DNA from: Rhodanobacter sp. ANJX3
Lineage (GTDB): Bacteria; Pseudomonadota; Gammaproteobacteria; Xanthomonadales; Rhodanobacteraceae
DNA length: 64,000 nucleotides
Assembly: GCF_014200755.1 (NCBI RefSeq)
Contig: NZ_JACHCM010000003.1
Coordinates: forward strand, 558,001 to 622,000
Direction: 5' to 3'
The position numbers were made by a program, and so were the translations under genes. Shown here piece after piece: positions 44,871-52,883 of this stretch (the first letter of the stretch is position 1; every line of letters starts with the position of its first letter). Under the pieces are notes generated by a model that saw only the letters and a program-made list of their open reading frames with translations, searched no databases and was not told the DNA's origin.

Positions 44871-45200
44871 ATGCCATGGACCCACTATATCGCCTGGTTC
44901 TTCGGCGGCGCCTTTCTCGCCAACGCCATCCCGCATTTTGTCAGCGGCATGCTGGGCCGCGCCTTCCAGAGCCCGTTCGCCAAACCGCCCGGTCGCGGAC
45001 TGTCTTCGTCCACGGTCAACGTGCTGTGGGGATTCTTGAATCTGGTCTTCAGTTATCTATTGCTGTGTCACGTCGGCGAGTTCGACCTGCGCGCTGCCGA
45101 CGACGCCATGGCACTCGGCCTGGGCATGATCCTGATGGGCGTGATGATGGCGCGGCACTTCGGGCGCTTTCACGGCGGCAATGCGACGGTCGCCAAGTAA
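44871..45200 (+). CDS. Small integral membrane protein of unknown function
   Basis: 109 residues from ATG 44871, two bases after the hydrolase stop, with GGAGAGGAG upstream. It has about three hydrophobic helices (HYIAWFFGGAFLANAIPHFV, VNVLWGFLNLVFSYLLL, AMALGLGMILMGVMMA). Between them are a conserved-looking PFAKPPGRGLSSSTVNVLWG segment and a His/Arg-rich C-terminus (ARHFGRFHGG). The pattern recurs in uncharacterised inner-membrane proteins. It may assist the adjacent exporter, but nothing shows this directly. Confidence 0.72.
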   Translation: MPWTHYIAWFFGGAFLANAIPHFVSGMLGRAFQSPFAKPPGRGLSSSTVNVLWGFLNLVFSYLLLCHVGEFDLRAADDAMALGLGMILMGVMMARHFGRFHGGNATVAK

Positions 45201-45206
45201 ATCTGG

Positions 45207-46493
45207 ATGAAGGGTACGTTCCGTTCGCTGCACAATCCCAATTACCGGCTCTGGGCCGGGGGCGCGATCGTGTCCAATGTCGGCACCTGGATGCAGCGCA
45301 CCGCCCAGGACTGGATCGTGCTGACCCAGCTGACTCATCACAACGCGACGGCTGTCGGTATCGTGATGGGCCTGCAGTTCGGACCGCAGCTGCTGATGCT
45401 GCCCTTCAGCGGCTTTGCCGCCGACCATCTGGACCGACGCAAACTGCTGCTGGCCACCCAGGCATCGATGGGTTTGCTGGCGCTTTGCCTGGGCCTGTTG
45501 ACCGTCACGGGGCTGGTACAGCTGTGGCATGTATATGTATTCGCCTTCCTGCTCGGCTGCGCCGCCGCTTTCGACGCGCCGGCGCGACAAACCTTTGTCT
45601 CCGAACTGGTGGGCGAGGACGATCTATCCAACGCCGTGGGTTTGAACTCCACCTCGTTCAACGCGGCGAGGATGATCGGGCCCGCGGTTGCCGGCGTGCT
45701 TATCGCCGGCGTCGGCACGGGATGGGTCTTCTTGATCAATGCCGTTTCGTACGCCGCCGTGATCCTCTCGCTCTGCCTGATCCGGGTGGACACGCTGCAT
45801 CGCGGGGAGCGCGCCGTGCGCAAACGCGGCAGCCTGATCGAAGGCTTTCGCTATGTGTGGCAACGCCCCGATCTGAAATCCGTGCTGTGCATGCTGCTGT
45901 TCGTCGGCACCTTCGGCCTGAACTTTCCCATCTTTATTTCCACCATGTCGGTGACGGCATTTCACGCCGGTGCCGGCGAGTACGGATTGCTGACGTCGAC
46001 GATGGCGATCGGCTCCGTGGTCGGCGCGCTCCTGGCGGCCCAGCGCGCCAAAGCCCATGCCGCACTGCTTTTTTCGGCGGCCGCGGTATTCGCCTTCGGC
46101 CTGGCGTTCGCCGCGCTGATGCCAACGGTGTGGCTGTTCGGTGTGGCCCTGGTGATTGTCGGCATTGCTGCGCAAACCTTCACCACCACGGTGATCAGCA
46201 CCGTGCAACTGAGTACAGCGCCGGCGATGCGTGGCCGCGTGATGGCGATCGTCATGGCCATCGCCCTGGGCGGCACGCCGATCGGCGCCCCCATCGTCGG
46301 CTGGGTCGCGGATACGTTTGGCCCCCGCTGGGCCATGGCCGTCGGCGCCAGCGCAGGTTTGGCCGCAGCGTTGGTAGGGGTGCGCTATCTCACCAAGTAT
46401 CGGCAACTGCGCGTGCGCTTCAGCGAGCGGCGCATCCGTTTCAGCGTGGCCGATGCCAGCGCGTTGAACGATTCGCACTCGGCGATCACGTGA
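45207..46493 (+). CDS. MFS exporter of the DHA3/EntS type
   Basis: 428 residues, 12 helices. The N-terminal LHNPNYRLWAGGAIVSNVGTWMQRTAQDW, the ADHLDRRKLL loop after helix 2, and DAPARQTFVSELV are typical of the DHA3 group that includes enterobactin and macrolide exporters. It starts 6 bp after the small membrane protein and probably completes a MarR-controlled operon. It would expel a hydrophobic or aromatic compound, perhaps the substrate or product of the hydrolase. The last eight bases overlap the convergent lysR-type gene. Confidence 0.85.
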   Translation: MKGTFRSLHNPNYRLWAGGAIVSNVGTWMQRTAQDWIVLTQLTHHNATAVGIVMGLQFGPQLLMLPFSGFAADHLDRRKLLLATQASMGLLALCLGLLTVTGLVQLWHVYVFAFLLGCAAAFDAPARQTFVSELVGEDDLSNAVGLNSTSFNAARMIGPAVAGVLIAGVGTGWVFLINAVSYAAVILSLCLIRVDTLHRGERAVRKRGSLIEGFRYVWQRPDLKSVLCMLLFVGTFGLNFPIFISTMSVTAFHAGAGEYGLLTSTMAIGSVVGALLAAQRAKAHAALLFSAAAVFAFGLAFAALMPTVWLFGVALVIVGIAAQTFTTTVISTVQLSTAPAMRGRVMAIVMAIALGGTPIGAPIVGWVADTFGPRWAMAVGASAGLAAALVGVRYLTKYRQLRVRFSERRIRFSVADASALNDSHSAIT

Positions 46494-47409
46494 GCCGCGC
46501 CCCCTTGAAAAGCCGCGAAGAGACGAAATCGACAAAAACGCGAATCTTCGGCGACAGCTGACGGCTCGATGGCCAGATCACGGAAAACTGCCCCTCATCT
46601 TTCGGCAGGGGCAGCGATACCATTTCAAGCAGTCCTTCCGCGATGGCGTCGCTGGCGAGAAAGTCCGGCATGTAACCCAGACCGAGGCCTTCGATGGCCA
46701 GCGCGCGAATCGCTTCCATATTGCTGCAGGTGAGCATCGACAGCTGGCTTCGCTGCGGCGAAGCGGCGTTATCCGGAAACGGCCAGCCGCGAATTTTTCC
46801 GCTGGTGGGAAAACGAAACTGCAGACATGCGTGATCGGCCAGGTCCGCGATTTTTTTTGGCGCGCCATGTTGCGCAAGGTATTTCGGCGCCGCGCAAAGC
46901 ACGAAGCGAAATGGGCCGAGGTGCTTGGACATCAGTCGCGAATCCGGTAGATCGCCACTGCGGATCACCGCGTCGAAGCCATCCTCGATGATATCGACCA
47001 GCCGATCGCTGAAGTCGAGATCGAGTTCGATCTGCGGGTACAGCCGCTGAAACTCGGCCAGATGCGGCACCAGAAAGCGATAGCCGATGGTCGGCAGACT
47101 CACGCGTAACCGGCCACGCGGCAATTCGGCCGACTGCGAAAGCATCGATTCGGCGTCGTGCAACTCATCGAGCACTTTGCGGCAGCGCTCGTAGAAAAGC
47201 TCGCCCTCGGTGGTCAGTCTGACGGTTCGCGTGCTGCGCTGGAACAGCCGTACACCGAGCGCCTGCTCGAGCGCGGCGATGGTCTTGCCTACGGCAGAGG
47301 CCGACACACCGAGAATGCGGCTAGCGCCCACAAAACTGAGGCTTTCGGCGGCCTGCACAAACGTTGCGACGCGCCCCAGGCTTTCGATCGACTTATTCAA
47401 GCGATTCAT
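46486..47409 (-). CDS. LysR-family transcriptional regulator
   Basis: 307 residues. The N-terminal winged HTH (LGRVATFVQAAESLSFVGASRILGVSASAVGKTIAALE) and the linker RLFQRSTRTVRLTTEGELFYER are classical for the family. The C-terminal co-inducer domain (RLRVSLPTIGYRFLVPHLAEF, DLDFSDRLVDIIEDGFDAVIR) resembles the AphB/CrgA-like subgroup. It is divergent from a DHA2 efflux gene with 111 bp between them and is the likely regulator of that gene. No ligand can be deduced. Confidence 0.9.
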   Translation of the reverse strand: MNRLNKSIESLGRVATFVQAAESLSFVGASRILGVSASAVGKTIAALEQALGVRLFQRSTRTVRLTTEGELFYERCRKVLDELHDAESMLSQSAELPRGRLRVSLPTIGYRFLVPHLAEFQRLYPQIELDLDFSDRLVDIIEDGFDAVIRSGDLPDSRLMSKHLGPFRFVLCAAPKYLAQHGAPKKIADLADHACLQFRFPTSGKIRGWPFPDNAASPQRSQLSMLTCSNMEAIRALAIEGLGLGYMPDFLASDAIAEGLLEMVSLPLPKDEGQFSVIWPSSRQLSPKIRVFVDFVSSRLFKGARLT

Positions 47410-47520
47410 TCCGCAGTGTGAGGATATTTAGGCTGATTATTCTCGATTGACGCTTCTATAGCATGTATTGGGCACGCGCCGATCAACCAGCGCCGTCTTT
47501 TCATCGACCGGAATAACGTC

Positions 47521-49059
47521 ATGTCCAGCTCATTGAGTGTCGCTTCACCGAAAGCCTCACGGCTAATACTCGCCGCGGTCTGCCTCGCCGCCCTGATTCT
47601 GCCGTTGAGCTTTTCGGCCGGTGCAATAGCCACGCCGATCATCGGCAGACAGCTCGGCGGAAGCAGTACTAGCCTGATCTGGATTACCAATGCTTTCATG
47701 CTGGCTTTTGGTAGCACGCTGATGGCCGCCGGCGCTCTCGCCGACGCCTATGGCAGAAAGAAACTCTTTGCCATCGGCGTCGGTGCTTTTGCAGTGCTTT
47801 CGCTGCTGCTGGCCGCAGCCCCGTCCGTGTTATGGATCGACATGCTGCGCGCGCTGCAGGGGCTTGCCGCTGCAGCCGCGCTGTCGGGCGGATCTGCGGC
47901 GCTTGCCCAAGTGTTCGACGGCCATGCACGTACGCGAGCTTTCAGCATGCTGGGAACAAGTTTTGGCACGGGTCTCGCTTTTGGCCCGATATTGGCCGGT
48001 TTTCTTATCGCTCATGCGGGATGGCGTTCGATATTTTTATTCATTGCAGCGGTGGCTGTCGCCGCATTCGTTTTCGGCGTGCCGCGAATGCAAGAATCGC
48101 GCGACCCGCAGGCGGCCGGATTGGATATGCCGGGCGCGCTGACTTTCACCCTGACGCTGGTGCTGTTGACCAGCGGCATCGTCGAAGCCACCGATCATGC
48201 GTTGACGAGTCTCGCCGTGGTTGGCCCGCTGCTCGCATCGACGATTTTTGCGACGCTATTCGTGGCGATCGAACGGAGGGTGCCTCGTCCGATGCTCGAC
48301 CTGGCGCTTTTCCGCTATCCACGTTTCGTCGGCGTGCAGGTGCTGCCGATCGGCACCTGCTACTGCTATATCGTACTGCTGGTGCTGCTTCCGCTTCGAT
48401 TTATCGGCGTCAACGGTTTGCATGAAACGGATGCCGGCATGCTCATGCTCGCCTTGTCGGCGCCGATGCTGGTCGTGCCGACGTTCGCCTCATGGCTGAC
48501 TCGCTGGCTCTCGCCCGGCCTACTTTCCGGCACCGGCCTGCTGATCGCAGCGGCGGGTCTCTACCTGCTCAGCCGCGTCGCCATTCGCGAAACCAGTGGC
48601 GAGCTGGTGTTGCCGATGCTGCTGATCGGATGCGGCACCGGATTGCCCTGGGGACTCATGGATGGTTTGTCGATAAGCGTGGTGCCCAAAGAGCGTGCAG
48701 GCATGGCCACGGGAATTTTCAGCACGACCCGCGTCGCGGGAGAGAGCATTGCACTGGCGATCGTTACGGCGATTCTCAGCGTGTTGACGCAGTCCCGGCT
48801 CGCTCGTCTACTGCCCGATCGGCACGCGCACGATCGTTCGTCGATCCACGAGGCCGCTGCACGCCTGTCGTCCGGCGACCTTGCTCATGCTGTTCTGCGA
48901 TTACCCGATCTCGGCGCCGCGATGCTGGTTACGCAATACGGCGAGGCGTTCCGAATACTTCTCCATCTGCTGGTTGTCGTGACGCTGATTTCGTCGCTCG
49001 TCGTTTTTACCCTGCTGACCAGACCAAAAGTGCCGGACGTACGAGATTCGGTCGACTGA
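47521..49059 (+). CDS. DHA2-type MFS multidrug exporter
   Basis: 512 residues with about 14 hydrophobic helices, the size and layout of DHA2 (QacA/EmrB-like) transporters. Visible motifs: TSLIWITNAFMLAFGSTLMAAGALADAYGRKKLF (motif D1 and the A-type loop), and LGTSFGTGLAFGPILAGFLI with a GPILAGFL antiporter motif C. It exports cationic or lipophilic drugs against protons. It is a single gene divergent from the LysR regulator. Confidence 0.87.
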   Translation: MSSSLSVASPKASRLILAAVCLAALILPLSFSAGAIATPIIGRQLGGSSTSLIWITNAFMLAFGSTLMAAGALADAYGRKKLFAIGVGAFAVLSLLLAAAPSVLWIDMLRALQGLAAAAALSGGSAALAQVFDGHARTRAFSMLGTSFGTGLAFGPILAGFLIAHAGWRSIFLFIAAVAVAAFVFGVPRMQESRDPQAAGLDMPGALTFTLTLVLLTSGIVEATDHALTSLAVVGPLLASTIFATLFVAIERRVPRPMLDLALFRYPRFVGVQVLPIGTCYCYIVLLVLLPLRFIGVNGLHETDAGMLMLALSAPMLVVPTFASWLTRWLSPGLLSGTGLLIAAAGLYLLSRVAIRETSGELVLPMLLIGCGTGLPWGLMDGLSISVVPKERAGMATGIFSTTRVAGESIALAIVTAILSVLTQSRLARLLPDRHAHDRSSIHEAAARLSSGDLAHAVLRLPDLGAAMLVTQYGEAFRILLHLLVVVTLISSLVVFTLLTRPKVPDVRDSVD

Positions 49060-49145
49060 ACTCTTAAGATGTCAGGGTGAATTTGTGAAGATGGGAATCG
49101 ATGTACCCGAGCAGGTTGAGTGACGAAGAACGGACGGTGGCGGCA

Positions 49146-50267
49146 TCAACGATGTGCCGCCGCGAGGAAGTCGGTAAGGCTGAAGGGAGCGTGCGCGCCC
49201 AGGCAGAGGTCCAACATCCGGTGCGCGTCCACGGCCGCGACCTTGCTGCGGGGGAACATCGCTGTTTCGTATGCGGCTAATGCGGCCTCGACATCGTCAG
49301 AATGGGCAGCGATGGCCAGGCCGAGTTCGGCTCCGTCGAGCATGGCCAGGTTTGCGCCGTCGCCGGCTGGCGGTGACAGATGGGCAGCGTCGCCAAGCAG
49401 CGTCACGCCGGGGGTGCGATCCCATCGATGGCCGATCGGCAGTGTGTTGATCGGTCGCAGGACCGGCGAAGTGTCACTCCCGCTGATCAACGTGGTCAGC
49501 GGCGAGGCCCAGCCGTCGAACTCCGCTCCGATCCGCGCCTTAGCAGTCGCGGCGTCGCTGAAATCGATGTCGGCGAACCAGGAAACCGGGCGCATCAACT
49601 GAACGTAGGTGTGGAGTACGCCTCCCGGCTCCCGATGCGCGGTGATGCCCTTGCCGGGCTCCAACGCAAACATGCCCCCGGCGCCGACCGCCGCTGCGGA
49701 CGCGGGGAACCGCCGATCGACATCGTGCAGGTAAGTTTCGACCAAGGACACGCCGACGTAGGTGGGCTCGGCGTCCGAGAGCTGCGGCCGCACCTTCGAC
49801 CAAGCGCCATCGGCGCCGACCAGCAAGTCGGCCTCCACGCTTGAGCCGTCGGCGAACGTCAGTTCGTGGCTTCCCGCCCTCGTGGATATCAGTCTGTCGA
49901 GCTTGCATCCCCACCGGATCGTGCCCGCTGGCAAGGAGTCGACGAGGATTCGCCGTAGCTCCCCTCTGAGCACCTCGGGACGCCTGCCATCTTCCGGCTG
50001 GTCGAGCAGCACGTTGCCCATCCGGTCGAGCGCACGCATGGCGTCGCCGCCTTCATGGATAATCGCGCGGAACGCGTCCGTCAGACCGGCTGCAGCGAGC
50101 GCGCGCTGGCCGTCATGCTCGTGAATATCGAGCTGGCCACCTTGGGTGCGGGCTTGGGCCGAAGCCTCCGCTTCATAGACTGTGGCGCGGATACCGTGGA
50201 CGTGGAGCACGCGGGCCAGGACCAAACCACCTAGGCCTGCGCCGATGATTGCGATGGAATGGGTCAT
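49146..50267 (-). CDS. TetX-like FAD-dependent monooxygenase
   Basis: 373 residues, the normal length for class A flavoprotein monooxygenases of the TetX group. The FAD-binding GxGxxG is IIGAGLGGLVLARVL at the N-terminus. The DG segment is LLVGADGAWSKVRPQL, and the second FAD motif is LLGDAAHLSPPAGDGANLAMLDGAELG. The latter resembles the TetX motif GDAAHLMPP. It would hydroxylate an aromatic or polyketide with NAD(P)H and oxygen. It is divergent from a TetR-family gene across two identical palindromes, the layout of antibiotic-inactivating cassettes. Tetracycline as substrate is only a possibility. Confidence 0.87.
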   Translation of the reverse strand: MTHSIAIIGAGLGGLVLARVLHVHGIRATVYEAEASAQARTQGGQLDIHEHDGQRALAAAGLTDAFRAIIHEGGDAMRALDRMGNVLLDQPEDGRRPEVLRGELRRILVDSLPAGTIRWGCKLDRLISTRAGSHELTFADGSSVEADLLVGADGAWSKVRPQLSDAEPTYVGVSLVETYLHDVDRRFPASAAAVGAGGMFALEPGKGITAHREPGGVLHTYVQLMRPVSWFADIDFSDAATAKARIGAEFDGWASPLTTLISGSDTSPVLRPINTLPIGHRWDRTPGVTLLGDAAHLSPPAGDGANLAMLDGAELGLAIAAHSDDVEAALAAYETAMFPRSKVAAVDAHRMLDLCLGAHAPFSLTDFLAAAHR

Positions 50268-50288
50268 AACTTCGCCTCAAAGCACGAC

Positions 50289-50303
50289 TGGAACAGTGTT
50301 CCA
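50289..50303. promoter_or_regulatory. TetR-type operator 1
   Basis: TGGAACAGTGTTCCA is a perfect palindrome around a central base. An identical copy follows 29 bp later. The site lies in the 68-bp region between the divergent monooxygenase and tetR genes. Confidence 0.85.
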
Positions 50304-50317
50304 TTTATAGCACTGGT

Positions 50318-50332
50318 TGGAACAGTGTTCCA
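50318..50332. promoter_or_regulatory. TetR-type operator 2
   Basis: Second exact copy of TGGAACAGTGTTCCA, ending three bases before the tetR ATG. It occupies the place where the ribosome binding site of tetR would be, so tetR is either leaderless from this ATG or starts downstream at GTG 50351. Confidence 0.85.
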
Positions 50333-50335
50333 TAC

Positions 50336-51025
50336 ATGCCACGATACCGCGTGCCCAAACGACTCAAACAAACCGCGCATCGCGCTGAAGCACTTTCAAA
50401 AGCGCGGATTGTCCGGGCAGCGATCGAGATCCTCGATGCCGAGGGGGAAGCTGCACTGACTTTTCGGGGATTGGCCGCGCGGTTGGCGACAGGCAGCGGG
50501 GCGATCTATTGGCATATCGCTGATCGGAACGGCCTTCTTTCGGCCGCGACCGAGGATGTTCTCGCTCCCGCCTTGGTAGCGGTGGGCGAGGAAACAGATT
50601 CAAAAGCCACTATCCGAGCTATCGCGCTCGGGGTATTCGACACCATCGACGCCCATCCCTGGGCCGGTGCGCATCTTTCTCGCGAGCCGTGGCATCCCGC
50701 GATCGGCGAGATCTTCGAACACATCGGCGGACGACTGCAGGCGATCGGTGTCCCTGCCGACGCGCAATTCGACTGCGCCTCCGCGCTGACGAGCTATATC
50801 CTCGGCGTGGCCTGCCAGAATGCGGCCAACGCCCGCCTGCTTCCTCGCGAGACGGATCGAGGGGACTTCCTTACGGCCATGACCGCACGGTGGACGCAGG
50901 GCGACCCGGATTCACGGCCGTTTTTGCGGCAGGTGGCGGCGCAACTGCGCGACCATGACGATCGCCAGCAGTTCCTCGCCGGCGTGGACCTGATTTTGTT
51001 GGGGGCCTGCGTCAAGCCAGCTTGA
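50336..51025 (+). CDS. TetR-family transcriptional regulator
   Basis: 229 residues. The HTH is clear (SKARIVRAAIEILDAEGEAALTFRGLAARLATGSGAIYWHI, about residues 22-63), with YWH as in TetR/TetR_C-type repressors. The rest is an all-helical ligand-binding and dimer domain. It is divergent from the TetX-like monooxygenase and presumably represses it and itself through the two palindromes at 50289 and 50318. The ATG is three bases downstream of the second operator, leaving no Shine-Dalgarno. Confidence 0.88.
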   Translation: MPRYRVPKRLKQTAHRAEALSKARIVRAAIEILDAEGEAALTFRGLAARLATGSGAIYWHIADRNGLLSAATEDVLAPALVAVGEETDSKATIRAIALGVFDTIDAHPWAGAHLSREPWHPAIGEIFEHIGGRLQAIGVPADAQFDCASALTSYILGVACQNAANARLLPRETDRGDFLTAMTARWTQGDPDSRPFLRQVAAQLRDHDDRQQFLAGVDLILLGACVKPA

Positions 51026-51274
51026 CGGATTTGACCTCGCTGCCATCGTGTTCCCTTTGCGAGCGTTGCCGGCCAACTCGTTGTCGTCCAGTTCGCGTTC
51101 GGATGCCGCTCATCAGCACGAGTATTTTCGGATATTCATGACCGGACTCTTTCGAAACCGAAAAAAATTTGCAGCACCTTTCCGCAGATGGCAACCATGC
51201 ATATCGGAGGCGGGCCTTATAAAGCGCCGACAGCATAAGCTCGCAGCCCGCGAACCGCGTATTCGGATAAAGCC

Positions 51275-52012
51275 ATGAAGCCAGACAGCACGACCAGGGC
51301 AAGCCTTGCGCCTCATCACCGCCTACGCGCCTCGATCAATCTGGGCAATCCCATCCTTGCCGGCACCGATCCGGTCACGGGAAGACTACGCGGCGTTTCC
51401 ATCGACCTCGCGATGGAAATGGGGCGACGTCTGGGTGTCGACGTCGAACTGATTGCGTTCGACACGGCAGGCAAGTCGGTACAGGCAGTGGCCGAAGAGA
51501 ACGCCGACGTCGGTTTCTTCGCCATCGATCCAGCACGCGGTGCGAGCATCGCGTTCACCGCGGCCTATGTACTGATCGAGGGCTTTTATCTGGTCCGCGA
51601 AACGTCCCCCATAAAAACCAACGCCGACGTCGATCGACCGGAGCATCGTGTAGTCGTTGGACAGGGCAGCGCCTACGATCTTTTTCTGAGCCGTGAACTC
51701 AAGCATGCGCAGATCGTCCGCGCCCCGAGTTCACCGGCCGTCGTCAGGACATTTCTCGAGCAACAGCTCGAGGTCGCCGCCGGCGTCAAGCAGCAGCTGG
51801 AGCAGCAGGCCGCCGGAGAACCTGGACTGCATTTGTTGCCCGAGCGATTCATGGTGATCCAGCAAGCGATGGGTACGCCCAAGAGCCGCGGCGACGAGGC
51901 CGCGCTGTTTTTGCGGCAATTCGTCGAAGAGATGAAAGCCTCAGGCTTCGTGGCCGATGCGCTTGCCAGACACGGCATCAACGGCGCGTCGGTGGCGCCG
52001 CCCAAAGAGTAA
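51275..52012 (+). CDS. SBP_bac_3-like substrate-binding protein without signal peptide
   Basis: 245 residues resembling family 3 amino-acid-binding proteins: LRASINLGNPILAGTDPVTGRLRGVSIDLAMEMGRRLGVDVELI, then NADVGFFAIDPARGASIAFTAAYVLIEGFYLV and a C-terminal helix-rich lobe. The N-terminus (MKPDSTTRASLAPHH) is hydrophilic, with no signal peptide or lipobox, and no permease or ATPase genes are nearby. It may be a cytoplasmic ligand-binding protein, a mis-started exported one, or a domesticated enzyme-like paralogue. A REP-like repeat follows the stop after 15 bp. Confidence 0.75.
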   Translation: MKPDSTTRASLAPHHRLRASINLGNPILAGTDPVTGRLRGVSIDLAMEMGRRLGVDVELIAFDTAGKSVQAVAEENADVGFFAIDPARGASIAFTAAYVLIEGFYLVRETSPIKTNADVDRPEHRVVVGQGSAYDLFLSRELKHAQIVRAPSSPAVVRTFLEQQLEVAAGVKQQLEQQAAGEPGLHLLPERFMVIQQAMGTPKSRGDEAALFLRQFVEEMKASGFVADALARHGINGASVAPPKE

Positions 52013-52027
52013 GTGTCTCAGGCATTG

Positions 52028-52107
52028 GTAGGTTGGGATGAGCATTAGCGGATCCCAACATCGCGGCGCCAACATGTTGGGGGTCGCGTGCGCTCAGCCC
52101 AACCCAC
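52028..52107. repeat. REP doublet of the same family
   Basis: 80 bp made of two head-to-head palindromes. The left one starts with GTAGGTTGGGATGAGC and folds as TTGGGAT...ATCCCAA. The right one starts, on the minus strand, with GTGGGTTGGGCTGAGC. It lacks the structured core of the longer elements at 34236 and 44121 and so looks like the simple parental form. Confidence 0.75.
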
Positions 52108-52124
52108 GCCATCTGCGACGTTGC

Positions 52125-52820
52125 TCAGCCGACGCCGAGAAAGCGATAGCCGACTCCGGGTTCGGTTTTCAGCCAGCGCGGGGCGGCGGCATCGTCGCCG
52201 AGTTTCTGGCGCAGCTTGCCCAGCACGATGCGCAGGTAGTGAGTGTCCTGCACGTGGGTAGCGCCCCACAGTTCGCGCAGCAGCTGTTGCTGCGTGACGA
52301 CGCGGCCGGCATGGCGCAGCAGCAGCGCGAGCACGGCGTATTCCTTGCGCGTCAGCGATAGCAGCGCACCGTTCAGATGCACTTCGCGCCGCGCCAGGTC
52401 GATGATGAGATGGCCGTCGTCGTAACGCTGTTGGGTCGCAGGCTCTCCGGGGCGACTGCGTAGCAGCACGCGCAGTCGCGCCATCAGCTCCTGAATGCCG
52501 AAGGGCTTCGTCACATAATCGTTGGCACCGGCATCGAGCGCGCGCACTTTTTCCTTTTCCGCATCGCGCACGGTCAGCATCATCACCGGCACCTGCGTCC
52601 ACTGACGCAGCTCGGCCAGCACGTCGTGTCCCTCGCGATCGGGCAGGCCAATATCGAGAATCACCAGATCGGGCGACTGCGTCACCGCCAGCGCCAGCCC
52701 TTCCGCCGCGTTGGCCGCGAGAAACACCTCGTAACCTTCCGCGCGCAGGCCGATATCGAGGAAGCGCCGGATCTGCGCCTCGTCGTCGATCACAAGAATG
52801 CGTGGAGAAGCCGAGGTCAT
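52125..52820 (-). CDS. kdpE: KdpE response regulator
   Basis: 231 residues, OmpR family. The receiver has LVIDDEAQIRRFL, phospho-acceptor D56 (LVILDIGLPD), TVRDAEKEKV and the KPFG lysine. The C-terminal winged helix has LTRKEYAVLALLLRHAGRVVTQQQLLRELWG and LRIVLGKLRQKL. It activates kdpFABC when KdpD is phosphorylated under potassium limitation or osmotic stress. It follows kdpD by 63 bp and is the last gene in the system. A KdpE-like site is seen at 62508-62531. Confidence 0.95.
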   Translation of the reverse strand: MTSASPRILVIDDEAQIRRFLDIGLRAEGYEVFLAANAAEGLALAVTQSPDLVILDIGLPDREGHDVLAELRQWTQVPVMMLTVRDAEKEKVRALDAGANDYVTKPFGIQELMARLRVLLRSRPGEPATQQRYDDGHLIIDLARREVHLNGALLSLTRKEYAVLALLLRHAGRVVTQQQLLRELWGATHVQDTHYLRIVLGKLRQKLGDDAAAPRWLKTEPGVGYRFLGVG

Positions 52821-52883
52821 GGCAGATTGATCGTCATAAGGTCATGGCAAAGCATTTCGCGCGAATCCACTGGCGAGCCAGCG

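Noticed and set aside
46486-46493. Eight-base overlap of the convergent MFS and LysR genes as a sign of a mis-called end
   Set aside because: Both stop codons are clear and both C-termini are plausible; short convergent overlaps are common in compact genomes.
51026-51274. Possible gene in the gap before the binding-protein gene
   Set aside because: Frames here are short and lack a ribosome binding site or protein-like composition; the stretch is taken as a promoter region.
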